Assembly (NCBI RefSeq): GCF_905171765.1
Contig: NC_053395.1
Coordinates: forward strand, 182,360,156 to 182,424,155
DNA from: Bufo bufo
Taxonomy: Eukaryota > Chordata > Amphibia > Anura > Bufonidae
DNA: 64,000 nt
Direction of reading: 5' to 3'
Shown: positions 24,340 through 35,200 of the stretch, piece by piece
Position numbering within the stretch: position 1 is the first letter of the stretch
Layout of the letters: the number at the start of each line of letters is the position of its first letter
Translations under genes and position numbers: made by a program
The notes under the pieces: generated by a model
Database searches by the model: none
Told to the model about the DNA's origin: nothing
Seen by the model: only the letters and a program-made list of their open reading frames with translations

Positions 24340-25030
24340 GTGGGGTGATGTCACGACAGAGGGGAGCGATAAGTGCTGCCCTAAACTCCACCCCACCTCT
24401 GTCCCTGCCTACTTGCATGGCCCGTCCTAACCGACTGTGTACAACTTGGCGGCAGTCCCTGCTTAGATATGTGCAGGGGCCTAAGAAGGTAAGAGGAATA
24501 CCGTAACGGAGTCAGACAAGTCAAAGCCAGGAGGACAGGCATGTACACAGGGAGCAATACAATAACTAAGTCAAAACACAATCCGGAGTCAGAAGCCAAG
24601 AGGTCACGTCAAATACAAGGAGGTCACAAGGTCGAGGTCAAACACAGAGCCGAGGTCAAAACACACAGAGTACACGATAAACACAATGCTGGTGAGGGTA
24701 GCAAGACCAATCACAGGCAACTTGTAGCCAGCAGGCTGCCTGTTTAAATAACCCCTGGAAGTGAGTCACGTGAGGTGGCCAGCGTCACGTGACTTTGATT
24801 GCTCCTAGCACAGCTGAGTGCCGATTCATTAATATCGGTGCTCAGATCCCCTGCTGCTCGTTGTCTAGTGGATAGAGGACGCCGGCCACGCTGAGCAGGC
24901 GTGCGCGCCCAGGTCCTCCCTGGTCCCCATGGAGACTAGGACGCCGACCGCGTCCTCGCTCCGCTGTAGGCGTGGGATACCGGCGGCGCAGCGAATGAAG
25001 AGCTCGTCGCTGGCTCCCCATGACAGGTGA
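24340..25030. repeat. probable dispersed repeat of unknown type
   Basis: A GC-rich segment with GTCA/CAAGG-rich phrases (AGGTCACAAGGTCGAGGTCA) and GTCACGTGA motifs stands out from the flanking AT-rich intron. No terminal repeats or coding frame were identified. The call rests on composition only. Confidence 0.3.
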
Positions 25031-25186
25031 CGTGAATAACATTGAGAAGTGACTTGTATGAAAGGTGTTTTTCAGGATTTTAATCCTAAATGATGGCCCA
25101 AATCCTGACTGATGGAAACCTATTTGTGCCTAATCAGTGCTTGGAATTTATCACAATTTTTGAGTTTTGTTTGTCCACCCGCTTTT

Positions 25187-25535
25187 TAAAGTGGCACAGT
25201 ACTTTCACTAAACATTTGAAATGTTATAGGGACATATCAGAAATTTAGTTTAGTTGGGTTCTGAGTGCTGAGACCCCATTGATATCTAGAACAAGGGGAG
25301 AGAAGCACTTAATTACCGTGTTCTTTCCCCGCTGCAGGACAGCAAGTGAGACAGACTCAATAGAACGTCTATAGGTCTGTCTTGCTTCCGTCTCGTGCAG
25401 TGAGAGGAGAGAGAGCTCACTAAGCGAGTGCTTCTCTCCCCTCTTTGTAGATATTGGTGGGGGTCTTGGCACTTCACTGAACTAAACTTTTGATATGTCC
25501 CTATGAAGTTTACTGAAAGTACAGTGCCACTTTAA
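25187..25535. mobile_element. TTAA-ended fold-back element
   Basis: TTAAAGTGGCACAGTACTTTC at the left pairs with GAAAGTACAGTGCCACTTTAA at the right. Further arms near GGGACATATCA and TGATATGTCCC continue inward. Related sequences with the ACATATGAAAAGTTTTGA signature lie at 34833-35200 and about 36060-36345. Confidence 0.8.
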
Positions 25536-25544
25536 AGATTCACT

Positions 25545-26272
25545 ACAGGTTCTCAATGGGATTGAGATCTAGGGAGTTTCCTGGCCAGAATTTAAATGTT
25601 TTGTTCACCGAGCCACTTCATTATCACTTTTGCCTTGTGACATTGGTGCTCCTTCATGCTGGAAAAAGCATATTCCATCACTAAATTGCTCCTGGATCGT
25701 TTGGAGAAGTTGCTCTTGGAGAATGTTTTGTACCATTCTTTATTTGTGACAGGCTTCTTAGGCAACATTATGAGCAAGCCCACTGCCTTGTATACGAAGC
25801 AACCCCACAGATGAATGGTCTCTGGATGCTTTACTGTTGGCATGACACAGGACTCATGGTAGCGCTCACCTTTTTCGTCTCTGTACAGTAATTTTTCCAT
25901 AAGTCCCAAACTGTCTAAAGGGGGCTTCATCAGAGAAAATGAAGCCCTTTTGATTCAAAGTTATGATGACTGCATGTGTTTCCTTGGACCTAACCATGGT
26001 TAACAGAAGAAGACAATGATTTCAAGCATCCCTCCCCCTTAAAGCAACTGGTCTGCTATTCTAATTAAATCTGTATTACAAAGCGATATTGGCTGTCTTG
26101 TCCTTAACACTTTTTTATTAGGTTAATTTTCATGGTGATGGCAAGGAATAACTTTAGTCAGATGAATTGCAATTCATCTGACCATTCTTTATAACGATCT
26201 AAATTTAATGCAAGCCAAAATTAAAACCAAAATTTGTGTTGGTGTCACAACTTTTGGCCCCAAAGTTTCTAC
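25545..26272 (-). pseudogene. Tc1/mariner transposase remnant
   Basis: On the minus strand, 25592-25930 encode 112 residues resembling the catalytic half of a Tc1/mariner transposase: PETIHLWGCFVYKAVGLL, then CHKAKVIMKWLGEQNI. The WPGNSLDLNPIENL motif with the last catalytic residue follows in another frame at about 25548-25588, so at least one frameshift separates them. The expected DGAPCH aspartate is replaced (EHQCH), so the catalytic site is broken. The AACTTTTGGCCCCAAAG segment near 26250 may be its terminal region. It is dead and lies inside the LNPK intron. Confidence 0.7.
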
Positions 26273-27904
26273 ACAATATGTTGTTCTGTTTTAATACAAA
26301 GATGGTTAAATGTAGAATATATTCACTCTATATAGGATTACATATTAAACTTTATGGATCATTTATTTTTATAATAGCTTTTCTATACCAGTTAAATAAG
26401 TTGGAGATGCGCAAGTCAAGCGGTCATTAATTTGATCATCATTAAAATGGGGAATGAATGAAATATCATTGTGGCATTAAAACCAAGTAAAGCTTAATTG
26501 CTTTTAAAATATGCTTTTGGGAGATAGAGAGATTGTAAGACTAATGTCTTGGATGCTTGAAATGAAAATGAGGAGACCATTCCAGTCCTAACAAGAGATG
26601 ATTTCATATGAATGTCGTGGTATACCTGCTTCTCATTTAGATTAGTGCCGTGCACGGCCGATCTTTAGTTAAGCCATACCTTATAATTCTAAGAATATGG
26701 TGGGCAGGCTGGTCGTTGCCACTTTCTGTAGCTTACTGGCAAATCTCTATTGTAGAATAATCCCATACTCTGATTCTCAAACACACTTAAGATGCTTGTA
26801 CATTTTTGACAACCAATCTTAAGACACACAAGAATAAAATTAAATTATTTGGAATTTTGCAAAAGAAGAATTGGGTTTTCTGACCAACAAGATGACAGAT
26901 GTACTGATTTCTCTGTCTTGTTGCTCTTGCTTTTGAATCTTAATAGATTTTGCTATGGTAGAGGCAATGGGGTAGATGTTATAACCCTGTCTAAATGTGG
27001 GACAGCATAAACATAAGCAGAGTAAAAATTTGCCAAATTTATCAGAGGCTCAAGGCTGGATGATACAGTTGTTGCATCTTATAGGGAACCGGTCATCAAC
27101 TTTATGCTGACCTCACTGAGGGCAGCATAATATAGTGACAGAAATGCTGATGTCAGCGGTGTGTCACTCATGAACTAAAAGTAAGAGGTTGCTGAGAACC
27201 AGCATCATAATCATTGCAGCTCAGGCCTAGAAAAGAGTCAAATCTATCTGGCAGTCTTGGTACAATCACTTTAGTAATTGTCGGCCATTGTAGCAAAATT
27301 ACCCCCCTCCCCCCCCCCTTTTTACCTTTTTAGCTTATATTTGTATGCTGTGGTTTAAAGACTATTGATCCTTAGAGAAATGTAAGGGATCATTTTCTTT
27401 ACTTACTGGAATGCCCATTTTTATAGCAATTTTTATTTGTATGAGCATAGTTGCAATTGCTATGTGCGAATGTTGACCCTTTTCTTAAGTTCAGAATTCT
27501 GTGCAGATCCATTCCTTGTCTGAACTACGTTTTCCTGACACAGAACTCTAAATCCCAGACATAGAAACTTAAAAGTTAACATTTGTGCATCCTGCAGCCA
27601 CCACTAGGGGGAGTGTAGGAGCCTAATGCATACTTCTACATATTTAACTCAGTAATACCCAGTATGCAGTAAGTCCCCTATACAGGCAGCAAAGATGTTT
27701 TTTTTTTTTGTTTTTTTCAGTGTCTGCACAGTGAATTTTATGCATTTACACAGCTCCGAGAGAAATAAAGATATATTGTGGAATTAAAAATAAAACTGAC
27801 ACTATTATAGAAGATTGGTAATTCACTTTAGGACATATCTGAATGCCGTTCTACTTGATTGATCCCTTGATCTATATTTTAACGTCGCTCTTTTTTTTCA
27901 AAAG
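26273..27904. other. LNPK intron, unique sequence with possible conserved block
   Basis: AT-rich and largely free of fold-back repeats. The part at about 26430-26720 (with AAGCTTAATTGCTTTTAAAA and CTTTAGTTAAGCC) reads like slowly evolving non-coding DNA, but this cannot be tested here. A C-rich run lies at 27301-27320. Confidence 0.35.
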
Positions 27905-27975
27905 ATACGCCTTGATTTGCCAGCAGTGTTTTTCTCACAATGGAATGGCGCTGAAGGAAGAGTTTGAGTATGTTG
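27905..27975 (+). CDS. LNPK: lunapark exon e (first half of C2C2 zinc ribbon)
   Basis: A 71-base exon between a T-rich AAAAG acceptor and a GTAAGT donor, phase 2 to phase 1. It encodes YALICQQCFSHNGMALKEEF and then EYV. The CQQC pair is the first half of the zinc-binding site; the second pair comes from the next exon, giving a C-x2-C-x18-C-x2-C ribbon across an 8.5-kb intron. The zinc ribbon is reported to mediate lunapark self-association at ER junctions. Confidence 0.95.
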
Positions 27976-29009
27976 GTAAGTATCCCTTCATATAGACTGT
28001 TCTTTTTCTCTAAGTAGTTTATGTAATTGCATACGGTATATAAATGCTGACACACACCCCCAATATTGTAAATGTACCACATTTGTCATTGCCATTGGAC
28101 ATTTACTGCATTCACATTAGACAACCAGCACAGGTTTGGTTTGGGGTTTGTGTTAATGAAAGCTGGCACCTGATTAGACGGGTGCTGGATTTCATTTACA
28201 CAGTCCTGCTTTCTAACAATTTCCCCTCCATGCAGTGAACCTATGTTAAAACGGTGCAAGTGTTTCCACATCTGTGGCAGAGAAGAATATATGTCAGTAT
28301 GTTTAGTTGTAATGGAAAGCAATACTTAGTGTAGCTGCGTTGCCTTCTATGTAGACTGCGAGTTTTTCATTTTTTGCGTATGTTCCTAAACTGCGATGCT
28401 GTGGTCACTTTACAGCATTTATGCTGAACGCAGTTTATGCAAGGTAAGTTGGGAAATGCTGCAGCTGAGTCCGTATGCTCAAGCTTGATCTTTGTGGCTA
28501 TTCCTATGGGACCAAATAGAGATGTCCTTCAGAGACAGGTTGTGTTATTGTTTTGTAATTGTATCCTGTGTTAAAGCGCTGTGCACAAAAACGGGTCCAG
28601 GGGACCTCTACATGCAGATAATGGTTTACACTGGAGGTACATTCACCCAGACAGCTGTTCTTTCACAGTATTTGTGCATAGAACTTGCTTTGATTAAAGC
28701 ATACAAACAGCATGCAGCCATTAAAGGCTATGGACAAATTTGGGGCATTTTTCTATCAATACATTCTACTTATTTGGCAAAAAAATAAAATAAATTTCAA
28801 TTGGTCTGTATTAAAAAATGTCAGCAGTTTACATTGTACGGCTTTCAGTATCTGCAGCTAAACATTGCTTGAATGAGCATTTATGAGCTGTCACAAAGTA
28901 AAGATTATTAGTACTACAGATTGAGCTCTGACAGTTGCCCTGAGCAAGGACAAGCAACAGTCAGTCAGGGTGTTGAATTTTTTTTTAATAAAGACCAATT
29001 GGAAAATGA
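27976..29009. other. LNPK intron, no feature recognised
   Basis: Follows exon e. Contains no clear repeat ends or coding segment up to the inverted-repeat element at 29010. An open frame at 28492-28788 has no recognisable domain and is not called. Confidence 0.4.
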
Positions 29010-30525
29010 TTTTCTCGCTCGTATCATTGGGGGACATAGACTTTGGGTATAGCTGCTTGCTGCCACTAGGAGGCGACACTAGGCTAAGAAGTGATAACTC
29101 CTCCCCTGCAGGCTATACCCCCTCCAGCCTGGAGAGAGCATATCAGTTGTTAGCTTAGTGTCGTAGGAGGCAGACCTCCCTGCTTTTGCAGGGCGGCTTA
29201 CTTTTATTATTTTATCTTTTTCCTTTTTTAGGTTTGGGGAAACAGTCGCCTAGCCACTCTGTCTACCCCGGGAGCAAGGCCGGTGTCGGAATCCCTCACC
29301 GCTCGCCCTCCCCAAGAAACAAAAGTGGACCAGGGCAGCCCAGCTCCCCTGCTTCCCGCTAGCCAAGGGGTCACCTGAATCCGGCGAGACCCTCCGCCAT
29401 TCCAGTCTCCTGCCACTTTGGGTGCCAGCGGCTGAAGAGGTGACCCTGCTGGTACTCTGAGAAAGGGTGAAGAGAAGAGCATGAAGATGGGGTGAGTAGT
29501 CCGCATTGGGTAAGTACCTCAGCCCCCCCCTTCTCCTTGGTCACCTCATCATAAGATGGAGGACATTTTTCTTTAAGTGGGCCATTCCCTGGTGAGGGCC
29601 CCACACTACCTCAGGCCCCAATGTAGGTTTTGGGCTTCTGTCCATACTGGGGGCCTGGGTTCTCCTTATATTCCGCCAGCAGCCGGCACTGGTCACGTTA
29701 TACGGCCTGCGGGGTGAGCTCCCGCGGCCGGTGTTCAGCCAGGGCGCTTGAGAGCGCCCCTCCGGTCACTCCACTTCCCGGCCGGCTATTCGTTCGGCCG
29801 GCGCCAAAAATTTAGGCCCCGGCTTCTCTTCGGGCCTACCGGAACTCAGCCCATGCAGTTTTTTTGCGGCCACGGGATGGGTTCCCGCAGCGAGTGGACA
29901 CATCTGCCCACTGATCTGGAGGGGGTATCGGCGGTTGCTCTTCAAGTCCCTCTGTGGTAGCCGGCCGGCAGTACCGCCCGGTCGGCTGTGCGCCGAACTT
30001 TATATCCCGGCTTTGCGGCCTACTAGGCCGCAACTTTCATTCCGGTTATGGAGGGGGCGGGTTCGTCCTTTTAGGCGCGAATTCTCCCCGACTAGCTGTC
30101 CCTCCTCCCCCAGGTGCCCGCTGAGCTCCGCCTCCAGTCCTCTGAGCTGGGTTAACCCTTTATGGCAAGTCGCTTTTTTTTTTTTTTTTTTTGCAGCCGA
30201 CACTGGATTATCCAGTGTCCCCTTTCTGCAGGCCAAATACCTTAAATTAGGAATTTAACCCCTTCCTGCCGCTTATTCATTTAGCGGGGGCATCACAGGT
30301 AGTCCTGCCCCCCTCAGTCCATTTCACCGCATGTCCACCCTGGTGGTGGGGTATGGGACTGGGCCCATGTCCTATCCGGACAGGGGAGGATTGCTCACAG
30401 TTTCCCAATCCGCCCTCCGGGGCTGTTTGGTTGAGAAAGCACACATAAAGAATTCCCAGACCACCCTTCTGGGTCGTCTGGTGTCTATGCCACCACCTGT
30501 GAAATCCAGGGGAGCACATCTGAGG

Positions 30526-31060
30526 GATTCCCAATCCGCCATACGGGCCGTTTGGTTGATAATGCTCCACCTGCACGGATCCAGGGAAGCACATCTGAAG
30601 GATTCCCAATCCGCCCGCTGAGGCCGTTTGGTTGATAATACTCCACCTGCACAAATACAGGGGAGCACATCTGAAGGATTCCCAATCCGCCCTACGGGGC
30701 CGTTTGGTTGATAATGCTCCACCTGCACAAATCCAGGGGAGCACAGCTGATGGATTCCCAATCCGCCCGCTGAGGCCGTTTGGTTGATTTATACTCCACC
30801 TGCACGGATCCAGGGGAGCACATCTGAAGGATTCCCAATCCGCCCTACGGGGCCGTTTGGTTGATAATGCTCCACCTACACAAATCCAGGGGAGCACATC
30901 TGAAGGATTCCCAATCCGCCTGCTGAGGCCGTTTGGTTGATTATACTCCACCTGCACAAAGCCAGGGGAGCACAGCTGATGGATTCCCAATCCACCCTCT
31001 TGGGTCATTTGGTTGTTAATCCACATGCGCAATCCAACGGAGGACCTCTGGCAGTTCCCA
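30526..31060. repeat. 76-bp tandem array with two alternating subtypes
   Basis: The phrase GATTCCCAATCCGCC begins units at 30526, 30601, 30677, 30753, 30830, 30906 and 30982, a period of 75-77. Each unit contains GGCCGTTTGGTTGAT and ACCTGCACAAATCCAGGGGA. From 30601 to 30982 the block after CCGCC alternates between CGCTGAGG-type and CTACGGGG-type in successive units, implying a 152-bp higher-order unit. Diverged units extend the array to about 30390 and 31170. Because 76 is not a multiple of three, all minus-strand frames stay open; this is not taken as coding. Confidence 0.9.
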
Positions 31061-31379
31061 ATCCACCCTCCTGGGTCGTGGGTTGATTGAGTGCCGCCCA
31101 CACAATCCAGTGAGCGGTCATGTAGGGATGCCGATTCCACCTCCTGGGTGGTTTGATTGTTATATCACCACCGACACAGCCTGCAACTGCCATGGCTAGA
31201 TGCTGAGAGGTAGAGCTGCGCACGAGCAGGACACTTTCCTCCTCGGTCTCCTCCGCACCTCCACCCTTCCTCATTAGGGTGATATTCAGAACCCTCCCTT
31301 CTGGCAGGGGTTGGTTCTGAGGGAACAGGGGATCAGTTCTGCGGACTCTGATATGAATCCAGTTTAATCTTCAATGATT

Positions 31380-32020
31380 GCATCCATACTACCAGCAGTA
31401 CTGATTGTATGCATTGCCCCCTTCCTTAGGCGGCATTTGCATTACTACTGGATACAGTACTTACCCTTTGTATTCCCTCCTTCCACAGGTGGACTGACTG
31501 CACTTGCACTGGTCAGTGCCAGCCATTCGCGTCCCCCCTTTCGGTAGTTGACGGATTTGCTGTTCCACTGGGTACAGTACTGGCATTATGCATTAGCCTC
31601 TCTCATAGGAGGCGTTATGGCTTTATCGCGGGTGGCAGTGTTTACTGTAAGTATTACCCCCTTACATAGGTGGCGGAATTTCTCTACCCACCGGGTACGG
31701 AACTAATCATATGCATTATCCTCTTCCATAGGGGTGTAATTCTCTACCATTGGGGTCAATTCCTGCTGGGTGCATTACCCCCTGCCATAGGTTAGGTACT
31801 TGCGCTAACTCAGGATACAGTACTTCCTATATATTTTTCTCCCCTTCATAGGTGGAGTAATTGCACTTCCTTTGAGTGCAGTGCTTACAGTACGTGTTAC
31901 CCCCTCCATTAGAGGGGTTATTACACTACCGTTGGATACGGTTCTGATTATCTCCCTACCTCCCTTCCTTGACGGAGGATTGCGCTACCACTGAATACTA
32001 TTCAACAGTCGTGGCATTAC
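31380..32020. repeat. degenerate ~60-bp tandem array
   Basis: About ten diverged units share the pattern GCATTACCCCCTTCCATAGG, then a TGG/GTAATT stretch, then CACTACCACTGGGTACAGTA. The phrases recur near 31412, 31470, 31590, 31650, 31710, 31765, 31835, 31895 and 31955. Weaker echoes (CTTCACAGGTGGGC, TCCTCAGCTGGAG) continue towards 33050. Confidence 0.7.
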
Positions 32021-32501
32021 CCCCTTCTACAACTAACAGGAAATCACTGAGCATCTATGCATGCTTTAATTCAACTAAGCCACGACACTAGATACCTTGG
32101 CTTCCTTCACAGGTGGGCCGCGGCAACAGTCGTTACCATTGGTGCCTGGTACTCTTCATCTAGTGGTATATGGATACTGGGGCTGCTCCCATATTGTATC
32201 CTCCCGTTTCTTCTGGTACTGGTTGTTGGCGCAGATATGTCGACCTTTGTTCTCTCAGGGGGGTCACTCAGCAACACTCAGGTGCCCTAGAGATTCCCAT
32301 CCCCATGGGCCTCCACCGTTCAGGTCGGTCAGAAATTGGTCCTCTACAACGTGTGGTGTGCACGCCATTATACAAATGTTAGGATTACGATCCAGCGAGC
32401 CCAAGGTTGCACTGACTCTGTATTCTGGGCCACCACTCTTCCTTATTAGGTGAGGGTGTTTTGCTGGCATTCTGCATTGGCTACTACGGCGTGTTCTCTA
32501 A

Positions 32502-32611
32502 GTCAGAATGGCCGAGTGGTCTAAGGCGCCAGACTCAAGAGTTAATCTCTTCCGTGTATGGGATGTTCGGGTCTCCAAATGGAGGCGTGGGTTCAGATCC
32601 CACTTCTGACA
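32502..32611 (+). tRNA. tRNA-Leu(CAA) with 26-base intron, possibly a relic
   Basis: The acceptor stem GTCAGAA pairs perfectly with TTCTGAC (32604-32610), with discriminator A at 32611. The A box is TGGCCGAGTGG. The anticodon CAA is at 32536-32538, and a 26-base intron after position 37 (32540-32565) is usual for vertebrate tRNA-Leu(CAA). The long variable arm TCTCC/GGAGG and T stem GTGGG/CCCAC are present. Oddities: the T loop is TTCAGAT, placing G where the nearly universal A58 stands and changing the B box; and the anticodon stem has one A-G mismatch (CCAGA against TCGGG). A Pol III terminator TTTT lies at 32626-32629. It sits inside a mobile element, so it may be a captured or decaying copy. 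Confidence 0.85.
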
Positions 32612-34356
32612 AAAAGCAGGGGTAATTTTCACATTAGGGCCGGAGATCGAACTCGCGGCAGTGGGTCAGCCCCCTCAGATAGGGGTTCTACCCTGGCACT
32701 GCTTCAGCGGTTGCTCTTGTTTTGCCCCTTTTTAGACGGAATGCCTCAGGATGGCTCTGGTTGACTGAGATAGCATGGTTCCATGCTACTTCTGGGTGTC
32801 CTTAGGCCTCTCCCTCAGTTTTACGCTGGGAGGAGTAGGCTGTAGCTCTTACTGTACAAGGGGTATTTGCACCTCCACTACATGCTAGGGTTCCTACTGC
32901 ACATTCCTGCTGCACAGTTCCTTCGTCAGACGGCGGTTTCTTCTGACTCTGGAATTGGTATCCTGTACGGTGTGGCCTCCTCCTCAGCTGGAGTGTGGCA
33001 TTTGCGTTACTCTGGTGGCTTCCTTTGTATGGGCTCCTCCTCAGGGGTGTATTACATTACCAAGAGATTCTGTAAAGTGCCAGTCTCTGATGGCAATGGG
33101 CTTTTGCCCTGGCCTCTTAATGGTCTTCATTACTGTTAATTGTCCGTTGCTCTGACAACTATTGTTCTTGTGTCGTCAACTCGGGTTTTGCATTGGCGTA
33201 AATGCCATAGCTATCAGCACCTTACTTTGGGTGCGCTCGACTGGGTAGCTTAGTCCCTGTGGCACTCGTCTACCACTACAGTGATACCTTCCTTCAGATG
33301 GTGGTCATTCCTTTCACTGCTCCTTCCGGGGGTGGACTACGGTCCCCCCACGCCAGGCTGAGCGGGTGTCTGTCACGCCTTGCCACCACTGGTAGGGATT
33401 TCGTTCCTGGAACGGAACACCCCTTTTTTCTTTCCTGTCCTTCCTCTAGCTGGATTGCTGACCATCTTTCCCTTCTGTCTACTCGACCGGTAGCAATGGG
33501 TTGTATAGCTATGGAATCCGGGATCTATTTTTTTCCACGGAGAGTATTCTCTTATCTTGGTCTCTGCCCGGAAGTCAATATATGTCACTTATGGGGCTTT
33601 CCATTACCGGTTTCTTTTACCCAGAGGAGGATCCTGCGAACCTGGATTTTGGTTCCGCTTCCACAGTTGTGGCCAACAACCGGCTTCGCCCCAACGATCT
33701 GTAGATCGCTGGAGGCGTTTCAGGGACAAACAAGCCCTCCCTCTGGGGCTTCTTCTTCTTCTTCTTCTTCTTGTACGTCCATTTGTCCTTTGTCATTTGC
33801 ATCAGGCAGTGCTCCGCCCAGAATTTTCTTTCTGGCGGAAGGTCGCCGCTTTCCGGGTCATCTCAAATGGTTTTCTCTTCTTTCTCCCTCGTATTTTTAA
33901 GGGCGGGCTCTCCATCAGCCATCTATTTTGACCTCGGAGATTTGCTGGTCCATATCTGGCGCGTTCCGCTGTATGGGTTTTTACCTGATTTTCTTGGAGG
34001 TCCTTGTCATAGCTGGCGACTTCCAACGGGATGTTTTTTCCTGGGATGTCTGCCTGACGGTTGCTTCCTAGCGGAGTGATGGCCTGCCTGACCAGCGGTC
34101 GTCACTTCTCGGGTTCATCTACTCCAGGCATCGCTTCTAGAAGGCAGCGTCTTGGTCTTCCGGCAAGTTCACTGAGTTTTCCGGGGGCTTTTCTAGACAT
34201 CAACTGTTGCTGCTCCAGGCAGCAAGATCTTGCAGGCGGCAGCGGATTACGCATCATCGAGGGCGTTTTTTCTCCATGGGCGTGTGATTTGTTTCCCTCC
34301 CCGTGGACTGCTTTAGGACGTCCCGCGGTCTGTGTCCCCCATTGATACGAGCGAGA

Positions 34357-34753
34357 AAACAAGATTTTTGTGAACTCACCTGTAAAATCTCTTTCTCGCG
34401 TAGTTCATTGAGGGACACAGCTCCCACCCAGTGTTCTGTTTGCCGCAAATAATGGCGGGGTTGGTGGGCCAGTATGGTCCTCAGTTCTGGTTCAATCCCA
34501 CTGATGTTTGTCAGTTATTGGTTGTTTACTGTATTTTCCTTATTGATTTTTTTTCTCCTACTCCTATTGCTTGGGCACAAACTGATATGCTCTTTCCAGG
34601 CTGGAGGGGGTATAGCCTGCAGGGGAGGAGTTATCACTTCTTAGCCTAGTGTCGCCTCCTAGTGGCAGCAAGCAGCTATACCCACGGTTTGTGTCCCCCA
34701 ATGAACTACGCGAGAAAGAGATTTTACAGGTGAGTTCACAAAAATCTTGTTTT
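34357..34753. mobile_element. 397-bp fold-back element abutting the 5.3-kb element
   Basis: The first ~55 bases (AAAACAAGATTTTTGTGAAC onward, through TCTCGCGTAGTTCATTG) recur as complement at 34699-34753. Its right inner part (34580-34718) is a close inverted copy of the left end of the 5.3-kb element (29010-29148). That copy includes the GGCTATACCCCCTCCAGCCT segment, so the two are members of one family. Confidence 0.8.
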
Positions 34754-34832
34754 TAATCCAAGAAAAGTAGAGCGAATTAGTAATAATAAGGTTTCCATAG
34801 CTGCGTGCTTGTATCTCAGCGCTCAAGATTGC

Positions 34833-35200
34833 TTAAAGGGTCAAAATTGAAATAAATAATTGATGTGTTATAGAGACATATGAAAAGTTTTGATTTGGTG
34901 AGGTCTGATGGCTAAAGACCCCAATGATCTCTATAATGAGGGGAGAGTCGTGCGGGTCGGCGTGCTGAGATCCCAACCGATCTCTAGAATCAGGTGAGAG
35001 AAGCGCATGCATATAGAGTTCTCTCTTTGCTGCTGAGGATGGAATTTAGACAGGTCCATAGAATTCTATGGAGGTCGTGCAACAAGGAGAGAGCTAGCAA
35101 AATGCGTGCGCTCCTCTCCCTTCATTCTAGAGACTGGTGGGGATCTCATGACATATCAAAGGGTTTTTGAAAAGTTAATGACACTTTCATTTTAAAGGGC
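34833..35200. mobile_element. fold-back element, GACATATGAAAAG family
   Basis: It starts TTAAAGGGTCAAAATTG and ends near TTTCATTTTAAAG. Inner arms AGAGACATATGAAAAGTTTT and CATGACATATCAAAGGGTTTT pair, and GAGAGAAGCGCATG and its partner follow. A diverged relative lies at 25187-25535. It is non-coding. Confidence 0.55.

Larger units (their letters stand above)
29010..34360. mobile_element. 5.3-kb terminal-inverted-repeat element with tandem arrays and a tRNA
   Basis: The left end TTTTCTCGCTCGTATCATTG (then GGGGACA) recurs as complement at 34333-34359 with only one or two mismatches. The interior holds a C-rich segment (29240-30150), a 76-bp tandem array (30526-31060), a degenerate ~60-bp array (about 31380-32020, fading to 33300) and a tRNA-Leu(CAA) gene or relic at 32502. 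I recognise no transposase or polymerase. The left ~139 bases are also the complement of the right end of the next element, 34580-34718. It is inserted in the 8.5-kb intron between the two zinc-ribbon exons. No target duplication could be fixed. Confidence 0.6.

Noticed and set aside
30277..31140. 287-residue open frame on the minus strand
   Set aside because: It lies over the 76-bp tandem array. The repeat lacks stops in all minus-strand frames and 76 is not a multiple of three, so long frames arise automatically. No domain is recognisable.
33259..33900. 213-residue open frame on the plus strand
   Set aside because: No recognisable domain, Ser/Pro/Cys-rich composition, inside a repeat-derived segment and overlapped by other frames of similar quality.
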